A DNA stretch of 64,000 bases, taken from the NCBI GenBank assembly GCA_023653785.1, contig JAMKCH010084896.1, positions 30,668-94,667 on the forward strand. The letters run 5' to 3'. A program made the translations under genes and the position numbers. The notes below the pieces were generated by a model. It saw nothing but the letters and a program-made list of their open reading frames with translations, made no database searches and had not been told where the DNA came from. Source of the DNA: Ophioderma brevispina (taxonomy: Eukaryota; Echinodermata; Ophiuroidea; Amphilepidida; Ophiodermatidae). Positions 45,194 through 57,118 of this stretch are shown here, piece by piece. How positions within the stretch are numbered: the stretch's first letter is position 1; the number at the start of each line of letters is the position of its first letter.

Positions 45194-45779
45194 AATAACT
45201 TGCATGGTAAAAACCTAACCTTTGAGTTATATTCTTGGGGCTCAAAATGATTAGCAAGGTAAAAATGGGGGACTTTTAGTTACAATAAACAAAGGGAAAA
45301 TAGGTTGGTTCCTATACTCCATTTCCCTACCTCCGTGCAGTGACGTCGGTGCGAGATAATGTTCGCACCAGTAAACTATGCACGCTGGCTTAAAGCGAAG
45401 GAGTTTTTACATGTGCGCACAAAGACGGCATATCTTGACGCATGCATAAAAGCTGTGTCAACGTTATGACATCACTGCACGGAGGTAGAGAAATGGACTA
45501 TACTCTGTCCAGGAGTTTTCTCCTTTTCGCGGGGTTTTGCCATTGCTAACGTATGTGCTGCAGTGCACGCACTCACATACGCGCCTGTTTGGATCGCGCC
45601 AGTGATTGGTTGGTTTAAAATTAGCTGTTGTTGTTCAACTTGTTGCTATGCTGAGGCGTGAATTCGCTTGCGTACGGTCGTGACTTAGACGCGCAAATGA
45701 GAGAAAAAAACATCTGGATACAGTATATATGAGTCAGTGGGAATGAGATGATATTTGAGATGAAGTATAAAACTATATG

Positions 45780-46240
45780 GACTTCTTCTATCCGTTGGGA
45801 GTAACAACAGAAGTAGAGAATAACCGATATGATCGGTATTCTTGAAATCGGGCCGATTATGACCATATCGGTATCCGATCGGTATCGGCAAAATTCTCAT
45901 TTTTTACCGATTTTCAATACCGATTAAATTAATATCATAGAGGTCCAAACTTCTAAAATTGTTCCAAACTGATGGCCAAATGGTGAAAATAAATCGAAAC
46001 TGAAACAATCAATTTATTATTTTATGTACACAAGAGTGTATGTTGTTCCTAACTTACTATTTCGTTATTTTAGTGGTTTAGCTAAATCAATCGCTACTGC
46101 TGGCAGCTTTTGGCTGTTTTTTTTTGGAAAACGGCGATGATAACGCAAAAAAAGTAGACAGAAGAAAATCGGAATGAACCGATTTTGAAATTTAAAAATC
46201 TGTAATCGGTATAACAGATATTAGGGTGATCGGTTAGACA
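45780..46240. repeat. ATCGGTATCGGC-type repeat, copy 4, with inverted halves
   Basis: The left part (45815-45925) has ACCGATATGATCGGTATTC, CATATCGGTATCCGATCGGT and TTTTTACCGATTTTC. The right part (46165-46225) has GAACCGATTTTGAAATT, TGTAATCGGTATAACAGA and GTGATCGGTTAGAC in partly inverse order. Probably one diverged non-autonomous element. Confidence 0.45.
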
Positions 46241-46798
46241 CTAAACAGAAGTAACTTCTATACCAGTACTGTTAGGTTGGCAGTTTTATTCAGCATGTAC
46301 TTGAGCACACATTAGATTTGGTATATGTTATTGCATGTTCTTAATATAGACATTTTTCTTGCATGTCCTCATGTCTTATTTCGAGTCCAGAAGTAATCTA
46401 AACCGCATCATTGGCCATTTATTTGATTGCATTCCTTTCAACACCGAAATCTCACTTTGTAAATGAAATGAAAAGATGTGTGGTTTTGTTGTTTCATAAT
46501 TTTCATTGTCATATTTCAAAAGGGTATTTTTCAGAAGGGCGGTGATTTGTGGTGTGTTTATCTGTTTTTTATATGTGTGGTGTTGTGTGTTCTGTGCCTA
46601 ATTATGTAAACACCACCCAAGCGGGTGTTTTTGTATTCTCAACAATCAAAATCAAAGAAAATTTATTTTTCTGTGGTATAGCTTAGAGGAAGCCTGAGAA
46701 CTAGGCAATTTTCATCCATTTGAGGTAAAGCCTGGTGCACACCTAACAATTAATGTAAATAGGATTGGCACACTTCTCACTGTTAAAAATGCATCCTA

Positions 46799-47155
46799 TT
46801 AAGGCACTATCAGTGATTTGCTAAATCAGAATAATCGAAAAAAAAAAACATCAAAATCATATTTTTTGCTTTCTGCAACAAGCATAGGTATCCTAACATA
46901 CCCTACCAAATTATTGACCAAGAGCACCCTACTAAGTGACAAAATCTGAATTTTAGGCATTAGTGTCCGTTCGGACACTTCCTACAAAAGTAATGAATTG
47001 GAGATTCGTATCTTTGAACACTGTCAGTTTTTCTTTTCTGTCATTCTCAGTGGAAAAATAACTGATGGGAATTCTACAGGGATTGTCCTTCACTTTTAAG
47101 CTATTTTGCAAATTTCAATTATTTGATTCTTTCGGATTAACATGATGGTCGTTAA
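46799..47155. mobile_element. MITE family C, copy 1
   Basis: Left end TTAAGGCACTATCAGTGATT, right side ATGATGGTCGTTAA (degraded). Aligns with 60491-60865 by GCACTATCAGTGATTTGCTA, CCGT.CGGACACTT, GAGATTCGTATCTT, GAACACTG, CAGTTTTTCT and TCCTTCACTTT.AAGCTATTT. Confidence 0.7.
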
Positions 47156-48178
47156 GTGTGTATGAAAACAATTTAGTCGGGTGCTCGACCATATGACTTT
47201 GCGCAGCGTCCACACACATTGTTTTGATGGTTTCTGGCAAAACATTGACATGCTGATTCCAAATCTGGATGATGCACTTTGGCATCATTGAGCCTTGTGA
47301 GTAGGAAGGGGTGGTAATTGAAGGTAATTTAACAGGGGTAACATTTGCAATGTTCATGTGAGTTGAAAATATGTATAGACAGTGTTTATTCTTTTCCAAG
47401 TTTAAAAAAAAAGGTTGTTGTTGCTATCCTGAACGTTTGTGTTTACAAACAGACCAAAATGTGTTCAAGGTCATCATGGGGGATTATATTTACAACGATT
47501 GTCCGATTTGTTTCAAACTGGGTTCAAAATTGTTGTTGGATGTAAAACAGGAAATAAACATTTAGCTCATGTCATCATTGCTAAGGTATCTAACCGAGAC
47601 TAAAATGATTAACCCCAATAGACCCTGTGGACCTTCTCTTCTTCAATTTTTCCCCCTATTTATCCACAAATGTCAACAAAGTGTGTACCCTATATTTACA
47701 TTATATCAAACAGATGAAAGAATTTTGATCCCATTTTGAAAAGAATTCTGTGCCATTCTAAATTTTTTTACCCCAGGATGACCTGAAACCATTTTAGACT
47801 TGATGTGTTAAAAGTAAATGCCTAGATTAATAGCAACTATACCTTTTTTATCCATAGGAACCAGATGAACATGATCTCACCTTTTAACCCATTATTAAGC
47901 ATTTACAAATTTGTACCCGTTAATTTCCCCCTACCCTATCTCAAAATGCTCAAGGATGCCAAAGTGGCATCATCCAGAATTAATTCAGTAGATCAATCTT
48001 GCCTAGACACCATCAATATTTTTGTGTGGACTCTTGCGCAAGGTCCATGCAAGGTTCGTTGGGCCGAGCACCAACTAATTGTATGTATTTTCCTTGGATC
48101 ATAACCATGCATTGTGTTTGAGAAATTGTACCTCATGCATTGGTAAAATCACATCCAATTCCTCACTCAATCATGGCT
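47156..48178. other. Intron sequence, nothing recognised
   Basis: Inside the last CEP126-like intron. Several short open frames overlap on both strands without motif or splice context. Confidence 0.4.
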
Positions 48179-48765
48179 TTATAGGGATAGCAGCGTAATT
48201 GCGAGAGAATTGAAACTGTGGAAATGCATTTGTTTAAACTTATAACTCCTGGTTAAGTGTGTCATTCCAAAACTGCTTTAATGTCGAACAAACCCCAATA
48301 GTGAAAAAAAAATGAATTATTTGAGTGAAATTTGTCATACTTCTCGTGCAAAATAGACATAATACAGTGGACAATGTCTCAAAATCTACAATAACCAGCG
48401 TGATTGTGGTTTTAAAGTAGCACAGAATAAACAAAGATCAATAATGTTTGGTTTTGAGGTCAAAACTGATTTTGACATGTGCACATAATCACACGCTAAA
48501 TCTGGATATTCACCGAGAAATCCGTTTTTGATCTCTCTCAATCGGAATTTTGATACCCACTTATAGAAATAAGATGAATAAAAAGTCCTAAGTACTCTGC
48601 CCCTGCCAAAAAATTGTCTTTCCTGGGTACACGTGGAATATGGGGTCAATCCAACCACTTGCATGTTATTTTGCTATCCATGCCAGTACAAAATACCAAA
48701 ATATGAATTTTGATGATTTTTTTCGAATGTTTTTCAGATTTGCAAATCGCTGCTAATCCCTTTAA
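48179..48765. mobile_element. MITE family D, copy 2
   Basis: Left end TTATAGGGATAGCAGCGTAA (decayed), right end AATCGCTGCTAATCCCTTTA with TTAA at 48762. The right TIR here is better kept than in the 36007 copy and shows that the TIR is at least 20 bases. The internal landmarks are shared with copy 1. Confidence 0.75.
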
Positions 48766-49850
48766 TTGGCCATGGCAACCAGACGACTTGCAATAATGAT
48801 GTAAACTGTCATTTGTAAGTGATAAGTGTCTGCTATACCCCACCACTTGAGGTGGTGATATAGTAGGAATGTCCTGTGTACTTTATTCAAGTTTGGTGAG
48901 AACACATGTAGTAAAACAGTACCTACATATTGGCACCACTGGTAAGTGACAGTGTGTAGCTAATAGGTGCCACTAGGTGAATATCTGACTTCAGCATATA
49001 CTAATGGCTGTATATTTCAAAGGACACCACCCACGTCAGTCTGGCCTCTGGAGTCTAGTAGATTTCATACATGCTATAATCAGGTACATTGTAGTCACAC
49101 CCAACTTGTACAGTAAGTACCCTTCTACATGGTTTTATACCACATAAGGATCTATTTGTGTAGAATTATGCTATGGTTTATTATTCTCCCTCGTCAAAAG
49201 CTTTTCATAAGATCCTACAGTTCGCTCCAGCATGGGCAAGATTCACTTTGTTGTGATCCCATACAAACACCATAAGGTGTATTTCGATCTTTTAAGAAAT
49301 CTAGGAATTCTCAGCTTGATGAAATCCTTCAATATATATATTCTTTTGTTCCGTATATTTTACTCCCGTAATTGCACATGATTCTTTGTTACGTTTACTT
49401 AAGTGTACAGTGGTGTGAGTTGTACTTCCCACTTTGGTTTATGATATGAATAATTCCTACTTGCCACCACTCTAACTTGTCAAAGATAGTTACTTGGATA
49501 TGTGAAAGGGTGGTTGTTTGCGAGAACGCAAGCCATGAAACCGGGAAGGTCTTCATACACTGGCACAAATTTTTTTCATTTTTTTAATTTTTTTAATTTT
49601 TTTAATTTTTTTAATTTTTTTATTTTTTTTCTTTTTTTCAGTTTCAGTCTTATGAGATCACAAACATTACAAGCATATCTTAATCTGTCAAACAAAACTT
49701 CAACATTCAAATTCTGAGGCTAAAGGGCAGCCTCCGTCCTAAATTATACTGGTCCAACCATTTTGTTAAGCCTTTTTAAATTTTGTAATTCATATAATGC
49801 ATGCTGTCCCATCAATGCACATGTTTTCCTTTTAATCCTATGGTGTCTGA
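48766..49850. other. Intron sequence; AATTTTTTT microsatellite 49567-49630
   Basis: Non-coding. A tract of about five T7AA units lies at 49567-49630, followed by a longer poly-T. No exon signal. Confidence 0.45.
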
Positions 49851-49858
49851 CATTTTGT

Positions 49859-50060
49859 GCCCGGTGGCAGGGGGGGGGGCAGGGGGCAGCTGCCCCCCTG
49901 GGGAATCTTGCCCCCCTCTTCCCCCCTGACAAATGAGTGATTTTACATATGCCATACATGTATACTATACTACCACATTTAATATTTCTTGCCCCACTGA
50001 AAATAATATGTGCCCCCCCCCTTTGCCCCCTAAAAAAAAAAAGCTGTTACGCACTGCCGT
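49859..50060. mobile_element. Probable hAT-like fragment with G and C homopolymers
   Basis: The left end GCCCGGTGGCAGGGGGGG is followed by GGGGGCAGCTGCCCCCC, and the right end by ATGTGCCCCCCCC...CTGTTACGCACTGCC, whose complement begins GGCAGTGCGTAACAG. This resembles the CAGTGGCGTAAC end of hAT-type elements that carry G-runs next to the TIR. Borders are approximate. Confidence 0.4.
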
Positions 50061-50442
50061 TGGACAGGAAAATGGGATCCGGGCACCGGTTCTTTTCCTA
50101 CTATGGTGCCCGGGTTTTGGTGAAAAGTAAGTAGAATGAAAAATAAAAAATCTCAGATTTTTCAAAAGATTTCGCTTTTACGTGTTAAACCAATGGCAAC
50201 GTCTGAAATTGGATTTCCTTGGCCCCTCCCCCTGCCTAACCCTTGATCTGAAAATGCTCCTCCATTGCTCAAATACACATATTATCACAATACAATATAT
50301 TCACATTAAGGTATTTAAAGTTCTTTTTTTTTTTGTTTGTATCGATAGCTCAAGAGTCTCTTCTACAATTATCACCTTGCGTACTAAAACAACCAGTACT
50401 TGTTGTATCTCACCACTAATATGCATTGTTTTATTATTTCAG

Positions 50443-50601
50443 GGAGGCAGCTTCAGAGGTCATCGTCCATTAAGTTCAAGACAACAAGTGGTTGCAGTAG
50501 ACCAGGTGCCTTCTTCTAATGTGCGAGCCTCACAGCTGATGAAGCAATGTGAGAAATTCAACTATATCACTGAAGGAGAGGGTGAACAGATGAATACATA
50601 G
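50443..50601 (+). CDS. CEP126: CEP126-like terminal exon with stop
   Basis: The acceptor TTTTATTATTTCAG| leads in phase 0 (as left by the 39671-39726 exon) into GGSFRGHRPLSSRQQVVAVD, then VRASQLMKQCEKFNYI, an acidic end and a TAG at 50599. The frame has no internal stop over 52 codons. Polar, Ser/Arg/Gln-rich, no domain or membrane segment. I did not see a clean AATAAA in the next kilobase, so the 3' UTR end is not set. The frame continues upstream into the intron by chance, so the exon start rests on the acceptor and the phase match. Confidence 0.7.
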   Translation, partial: GGSFRGHRPLSSRQQVVAVDQVPSSNVRASQLMKQCEKFNYITEGEGEQMNT

Positions 50602-52055
50602 CTAGAAAGAAGATCTTGTTTTGGACGTTGGAAGGTGAATATCTCTGTTCAAAGGATGGGAAATTGAAATGGCAAGTGATCTCTTGCGATGAGTCTCTGT
50701 AGCCAGAAGAAGTGATGAGAGGATCTATTCTATCTGCGAATGAAAAGAGCAGTGACATTATAGAGAGCAATTCTGTTAGTCTTGTGAATTCAAGGAGTGA
50801 TTAGCCAGCTGTTGAGAGTTGCCACTCCGTCTCAGGAATTGCTGAAGTCTGACCCACAAGACCTTCCCAGAATTCTGAATTCATCTTTATCTTCTGAAGA
50901 TATATACTTGAATTGGTTTGTTGAGGTAAGATGAAAAAAGGACGATGGTGCTAGGAATGGGTGGCATACCATATAATGAGTATTCCAGCAATTATGATCG
51001 GCATCATGTGCTGATGAAGTATTCTTGCGTTGAGTGCGGTTCATTGTCTTGAAAGCGAGGGCACAGCAGGTTAGCCAGGTCCAGTTCCTGCTGCCAATCT
51101 GACTCCCTAGTCAATACTTAGAGATTTCAAGCATGTGGCTGGTAAATCTGAGGTCAGGAGTGGCCGAGCTTGTGATACAGGCTACCCTCATCCCACCGTA
51201 GAGCATACAAAGCTTTTTGGGAAGTTGGGGTGGGTGAGGTGGTGCACATCTGTGCTACTGCTTTGCATTACTTAAAATGTCCATGTTCATGAATCTGATG
51301 AATCGCATTTTAAAACAGGATTGGGATACCTCCTTATATGTGAGTATCCCTGTTGTAGATGTAGATCCAAACCATTTGAACCCTTTCCAAATATAATTAC
51401 GAATTTTTCCTTGTAGAGACCAAGAAACTGCAGTTACAAAGAATTTGACCTTGCAACAGCAGTGCCTTGGGGCTAATACGAAATTTGGATAATTTTAAGT
51501 GCCTATGTGAAAATGAATTATGCACTACTCTCAAAAGTTGCCTATAATTTGGTATGTATGAAAAATAACCTGAAAACCATTGTTACCCAAACAAAATATA
51601 TAATATTTAATGGTCATTTAATATATGGACGAGGTTGTTTGCTACTAAAGTTTATACGGTCATAAGTAATGCCTTATTATTGTGTGCTTTTCTCATAATA
51701 GATAGTAAACCAAAGATACAAGATGCAGAGAAACAGTCAAAAATTGTATATTTTTGAGAAATTCACTAATTACAACATCACCAAAACTGATTTCTTGTGG
51801 GATGTATGTAGCATTACAGATGCTCTAGCTGGATGGTACAGACTGTTAGTGTGTGAGAGACACGTAAAAGCATTATTGTGTCGGCTGCTTAGAAGAGGAC
51901 ACATAGATGCTGTTCAGTCAGTGGGCTAAAGCCTGTGGGGGGTGGCCGTAAACAAAGGTTAACAATTGACTCATTGCGCGGCATCGCATTCACGGATTTA
52001 ACTTCATTAATAATGTTTTGAGGAGTTCCAAGGGTGTGTGAAAATATGGGGTACA
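50602..52055. other. 3' flank / 3' UTR of the CEP126-like gene, no other gene seen
   Basis: Less AT-rich for the first 600 bases than the introns, consistent with transcribed 3' UTR, then AT-rich. The 68-codon frame at 51723-51929 has a plausible composition but no identifiable motif. Confidence 0.35.
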
Positions 52056-52057
52056 AA

Positions 52058-52228
52058 ACATGATAATGATTATAAAATGGATATTACCTCAATATTTAAT
52101 TGGTCTCGCTATGCGTTTTAAAAATATTGGGCTCGACTGGCATCTCGCCAATATTTTTTGCAACTCAAAGCTCGACCAATTAATTTGGGCTAAGAGATCT
52201 AATTTTCTATCTAATTGGCTTCAGAAGA
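52058..52228. repeat. Foldback (hairpin) element, third of its type
   Basis: CAATATTTAATTGGTC, AAAAATATTGGGCTCGA and the loop CTGGCATCTCG are followed by CCAATATTTTT and CTCGACCAATTAATTTGGG. Same plan as 6195-6352 and 9600-9792 (ATTGG arms and a CTCG-type loop), but not the same sequence. Confidence 0.55.
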
Positions 52229-52668
52229 ACCCCTGGTCCAAGGCTCATATGTGGTGTGAACACCCCCAAAGTGACCTCTGATGACCCCTATGTGAACTTT
52301 GACCCCATTTTGGTGAAAATCTTAAAACGACATTTCTTTGGCACACTAAGATGCTACGGCCACACCAAAGGTGCTCAAAACAAGAAACCATGCCCATGAC
52401 TTCTTATGTGCGATTTTGTACACAGATTGACCTTTGATGACCCTAGGGACCTGACCCCCATTTCATTAAAATCAAACAAAAGATTAACAATATTGCTCCA
52501 TTTCTCACATACACACCGACTGATTAACTTCATAATTGCGTCAGAAAAAAACCACATCAACTACGACTCTGTTGACAAAACCGCTATGGGCAGGCACCAC
52601 AAGCGTTCTGGGAAAAGTATTTTTGTGGTTTGTGCAAAGCATCCAAAAATTTGAAATGCAGGAACAGC

Positions 52669-53011
52669 TTAAAGGTGCAACGGAGATTTCAAATAAAACA
52701 GGGTCTGAAAAAATGTGAAATTTGATTTTTCCACTAATGAAAGCTTTCTATTAAAAAATATCAAATCTGAAAGGATTAATTAAGCTGAGAATATTTATTT
52801 GGTAAAAAATTGTGAAATTTCCTACAGGAGAAATATGAAATTCAGCCTAGTTTATATTTAAAATATAGCATATATCACCTTTTGTTTCACTGTTAAGACC
52901 TTTCTTTAGCCAAATAAAAAGTATAGGGAATCTATTTTGGTGTGTAATCTATATGAAACAACTAATATGGCAGAAAATACTGATGACTCAAAAATCTTGT
53001 TGCACCTTTAA
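52669..53011. mobile_element. MITE family A, copy 4
   Basis: Complete: left end TTAAAGGTGCAACGGAGATT, right end AATCTTGTTGCACCTTTAA, TTAA at both borders. Internal GAAAGCTTTCTATT, GAAAGGATTAATTAAGCTGA and TTTAGCCAAATA match the other copies. Confidence 0.85.
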
Positions 53012-53319
53012 TGCCACATCAGTCCATTTTTCTAACAATTAAATGGACTTTGTGTCTCAAGTTGTAAGGCTTGCATCACATCAAAAAATGATTGTACCAT
53101 TCCCTGTGAAAACAGACATAAAGTAGTAGTAACTTTACCGTCAAACTGCCATTTTTGGGAATATTTCATGATATCAAAAATGTCGGGATCCAAGTTTGTA
53201 CAAAAATGAAAAAATAGTGATGTCTCTCAGCTTTGCTTTACTAAAATTTTCATAAAAATAAAAAGTTCAAAAAAAAAAAATATAACCAAATGAGGGGGGC
53301 ATTATTTGTTTACATCCAG

Positions 53320-53439
53320 CAAAAATGACAAATAGTAGATTAAAAGTGGAAATAAGTTATGAGGAATTCTCAAATGAATTAATTGACCAAAGGGAAGCAG
53401 TGCTGAGAAATATGAATCGTCATTCAATCACATTTGCAA
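53320..53439 (+). CDS. Candidate coding exon, unknown gene
   Basis: Lies between TTTACATCCAG| and a strong donor CAA|GTAAGTATT. From the ATG at 53325 the frame is open to the donor and encodes VEISYEEFSNELIDQREAVL followed by RNMNRHSITFA, an amphipathic, strongly charged helix that looks like real protein. It could be an internal or first coding exon of a plus-strand gene continuing to the right. No partner exon was found within the window and I do not recognise the family. Confidence 0.4.
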
Positions 53440-54595
53440 GTAAGTATTCCGTACAGACCAGGGAAGACATCTTAAATTGACATCTGTTTTTTAAGCTCAA
53501 TGCATTAGTGTTTTCCTACTGTGGCTAGAATTGTACAAAACCTACATTTCTTAGAAAATGACCACATGAGTTGTGTATGAATTGTATACAAATTGTTTGA
53601 TTGACCAAATTCCTTTACGTTAGACAAAGTTATGTAAGCCTTTGCATTATTACTATATTCAAGTGCTTTAAAAAACTTTCATAAAGTTGCTGTTAGTAGA
53701 TTTCAAATTAAGTGAGACTCCTGCATTTGTCTAGGTGGATATTGAAATGGGGTTTCAATCCCCGGCCAAGCGGGAGACTAAAGCCTTTGTTGCCATTCAA
53801 AACATATTGTGTCCATGGTGCAAAGCTACTGTACAAAAACGACTTATTGGAAACTGATGCATTCAGTTCTACATGGTCTGGTTAATGATAAAAAGGACTT
53901 ATGCATGATGGCCTGGAGGTGAAATCCGCTGTGCTCTAAACTTTAATACAGGTTGGCCCATTTTAATGGCCAAATAAAAACTTAGTTGTGTTACGTGTGC
54001 ATTGATATAAGAATGCATATTTCTCATGTTGTGATGAGAATGATATTTTGCAGTATAAAAGTTAATTTAGTCAAATAACAATGTTTAATGAAATAATTGC
54101 TGCTAATGTGTGCATCATGATAACTTATACTAAAACAGAAAGTATATTTTAAGCAAACATTTAAAACAACCATAGTTTAAATTTATTTATTTACTAGCTA
54201 CATTACTATACATGTATGAGTACAAGACAACCTTTTTACATGTTGCCATTAAAATAATTCCTCTTAACTCTCAAGGTGAATGGACAGCCCTAAAACGTTT
54301 AATGAGTTCTCACTCATTTTGAAATCTAATATAATATATTGTAACTAACATTCCAACACTTAAATCCATCAATATATAACCCCCTCAGATTACCAGCCGA
54401 TTGTATTGGTTGTTCATTGAAATATAAGATAATTTAGCCAACTAGAGACATGATGAGAAAAGCTTCAAGTTTTGTACAGATATATATAGAATATATTTTT
54501 TGATTGGTTCCTTTGAGGTTATTTCATATAATATCATTTAATGAGCCAATAAGAGATACTGTAAGAAAGGTGGTAGACCTCGGGGGGTTAAATTA
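53440..54595. other. No recognisable gene or repeat
   Basis: AT-rich, non-coding. If 53320-53439 is an exon, this would be its following intron. Confidence 0.4.
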
Positions 54596-54951
54596 TTAAA
54601 GGTGCAACGAGAGATTTCACTTATCAGGTGTCCCTAAAAAAATTGAAAGTACTGATTTTTGCCCTGGTGTAAAGCTTTCCATCAAAAATATCCCCATCTG
54701 AAAGGATTAAGCTGAGAAATGTTTCTTTGGTACTAAAATTGTGAAATTTCTAATTTTGTATAGGAGCAAATACAAAATTCAGCTTATGTTTTATATTGAA
54801 ATATAAGCAAATCAAAATCATTTTTTCTCTCTTTTAAGACATTTCTGTAGCTAAATACAAGGTAAGAAATCTATTGAGTGTCTAATCTATATGAAATTAC
54901 TATTAATGACACAATATTGGGGTGCCTCAAAATCTCTTGTTGCACCTTTAA
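54596..54951. mobile_element. MITE family A, copy 5 (best preserved)
   Basis: Left end TTAAAGGTGCAACGAGAGAT, right end TCTCTTGTTGCACCTTTAA, TTAA at both borders, about 356 bp. Used here as the reference for the family. It has no open frame able to encode a transposase, so it must be moved in trans. Confidence 0.85.
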
Positions 54952-55040
54952 TAATAATAATAATAATAATAATTTGTATTTTTAACGCGCGACATATCCA
55001 TGAACATGTGTATTTTCAAATGATGTGCTAGAGGCAGTGG
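54948..55040. repeat. (TAA)n microsatellite leading a GCGC repeat, copy 2
   Basis: About nine TAA units directly after the family-A element, then TTTGTATTTTTAACGCGCGA and CATATCCATGAACATG. The same layout is seen at 43802-43995. A hAT-like end, CAGTGGCATAGCTAGAGGG, follows at about 55034. Confidence 0.6.
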
Positions 55041-56328
55041 CATAGCTAGAGGGGGTTGGGGTCAAGCATCTCCCAATTTCAATTCCTGTCCCCCTTTTTT
55101 GAGCAATGAAAAAGGCCTTGCCTTTCATGTTATAGGCTATGTCCAACTGCCTTCTTTGATGCTGCCATTTAAAATCTTAACCCCATCCTTCCCCTATCTC
55201 AGGAAGGGGTCATGTCAGGTGGGAAAAGGATTTGAGGGGGAAATATGATAATTTTTCGTGAGCAAGAGAGGGAACACAAACATTTTCATCAAGGTGAAGA
55301 GAGAAATGCCTTAAAAATAACTGGAATGGAAGTGAAGGGGAATGCAAACATTTTGTTGGAAAAAAGTTAAATTCCTCCTTCCCCCTCCCGGGGGTAAATA
55401 ATGACCGCTCCCTTAGTGGTATGATAGGGGCAGATGAAACACTATTTCCTTGATCATTGTTATGATAACAAATAAGAGTCATTTACATAATTTGAGCACT
55501 TGCAAAATAACTAAACCTGGTTCTTCCTCATTTTCCATTGTGCAAGTCTACAGATCACAAATATAATGCAAAACAAGTTTCTTATTGTGTGCTAGTTAAT
55601 TTTCATGTAATTTCCTCACTTGGTTAAATTGTATACTTGTCAGTCTTTGTATTCAACTGAAAATAATTATGTCAAATTCACTTCTCTTTGCGGCCTTATT
55701 GTACCCATTGTTTATAATGTTTTGTGTGTGCCCATGCATCTTGGTGTACGTGCCGTCCATATCTTACACAGTAATTCTTAATTGATGTGTTGTTAATACT
55801 TCCAGTGCCAAGTACAATGTAAAGAGAATTTAAAAATGGTCTTACACATTTCTATAATTATATTTTGGAAACCAAAAGTGTTCTACTTAATAAGAGAAAA
55901 TAATATGTGTGTGCTTTTAGGGCATTGTAATTAAACATTTAAGTGTACCTGTATAAAACAACACCGTAAGAATGTACACCCGCTTCCTCGCCAAAACTTT
56001 GAACCATTTGTGTTGCACGTAGACGCAGCACACGCAAAGATGAATGCACACGTTTGTTATGTCCAAGAAATTATGGCCCAGAGTATAAGGGACCATGGTA
56101 GTTTGTTGGTGAAGAGCCCTGATGATGTTCTAACCAATGTCAGCCTTGGTATCTGTCAAGGCTCAACAATTTCTTGCCGACCCCTGATTTACAAGCACTT
56201 ACGGATGAGGTGTACGCTTGTCAATCAAGCAATTTGGTTTGGTAGAGCAAAGTTAAGCCAATGACATAACACGCCCATTTGATTAGGCACAAAAAAAAGT
56301 TGGTCTCAAAAGATTGTGTGCATTGCTT
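55041..56328. other. No supported gene
   Basis: Non-coding. The 84-codon frame at 56010-56264 has mixed composition but no motif or reliable splice borders. Confidence 0.35.
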
Positions 56329-56689
56329 TTAAAGGTACAATGAGAGATTTCAAATAACAGGTGTCCCGAAAAAATGTGAAAATTCTGATTTTGGCACTGG
56401 TGTAAAGCTTTGTATCTAAAATATCCCCATCTGAAAGAATTAAGCTGAGAACTGTTTCTTTGGTACAAAAATTATGAAATTTCTAATTTCGTATAGGGCA
56501 AATACAAAATTCAGCCTATGTTTCTATTGAATATAAGCAGATAAAAATCACCTTTTGTTTTCATTTTAAGTTACTTTCTCTATTTCTGTAACCCAAAATA
56601 AAGGTAGGGAATCTATTATCATCAAATCTATATGAATCACTACATATCACCAAAATATGGATCACTTGAATCTCTCGTTGCAACTTTAA
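56329..56689. mobile_element. MITE family A, copy 6
   Basis: Left end TTAAAGGTACAATGAGAGAT, right end AATCTCTCGTTGCAACTTTA, TTAA at both borders. Internal order as in copy 5. The TIR has two substitutions, so it is older than copies 4 and 5. Confidence 0.8.
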
Positions 56690-56764
56690 ATTGGTTTTTG
56701 AAGTGATTTTTTTAGGTTTTTTTATTTACTCACTTAAAATTTTGAAATTAATTTAAAAAAAATA

Positions 56765-57118
56765 TTAAAGTGACAGGAGATTTTTTTTAAGGTACGATTT
56801 CTCTCAGCTCAATTGCACTGAATCAGTGTTAGTTAGACCACCTATCAAGAACTTTCCTAGGTTTATTGGACAAACAAGTTCAAAGGAAAACCGCAAGCCT
56901 TGGTTTTGAATTGCCTGCTATCGTATCATTCCCTATGGAAACCATTCTTTTGATTTTCGCCTCGTGCACGGAAACAGAAATCCTAAATCACTTATTTCAT
57001 AAAAACGGCATATTCAGCTTATTCAGTGCAAGGTGTGAATCCATAATACATATGGTAAGCATTCCAAATTGGTAAAAAAAAATTGGGGGCACTTCTTTTC
57101 TTTCTGGAAATGTCCTCA
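56765..57118. mobile_element. MITE family E, copy 3 (inverted)
   Basis: Begins TTAAAGTGACAGGAGATT, which is the complement of the right end of the 8668 copy, and ends CTTTCTGGAAATGTCC, the complement of that copy's left part. The interior aligns in reverse (TAAGCATTCCAAATT against AATTTGGAATGCTAA-like sequence). The terminal TTAAAG at the far end is lost. Confidence 0.65.
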
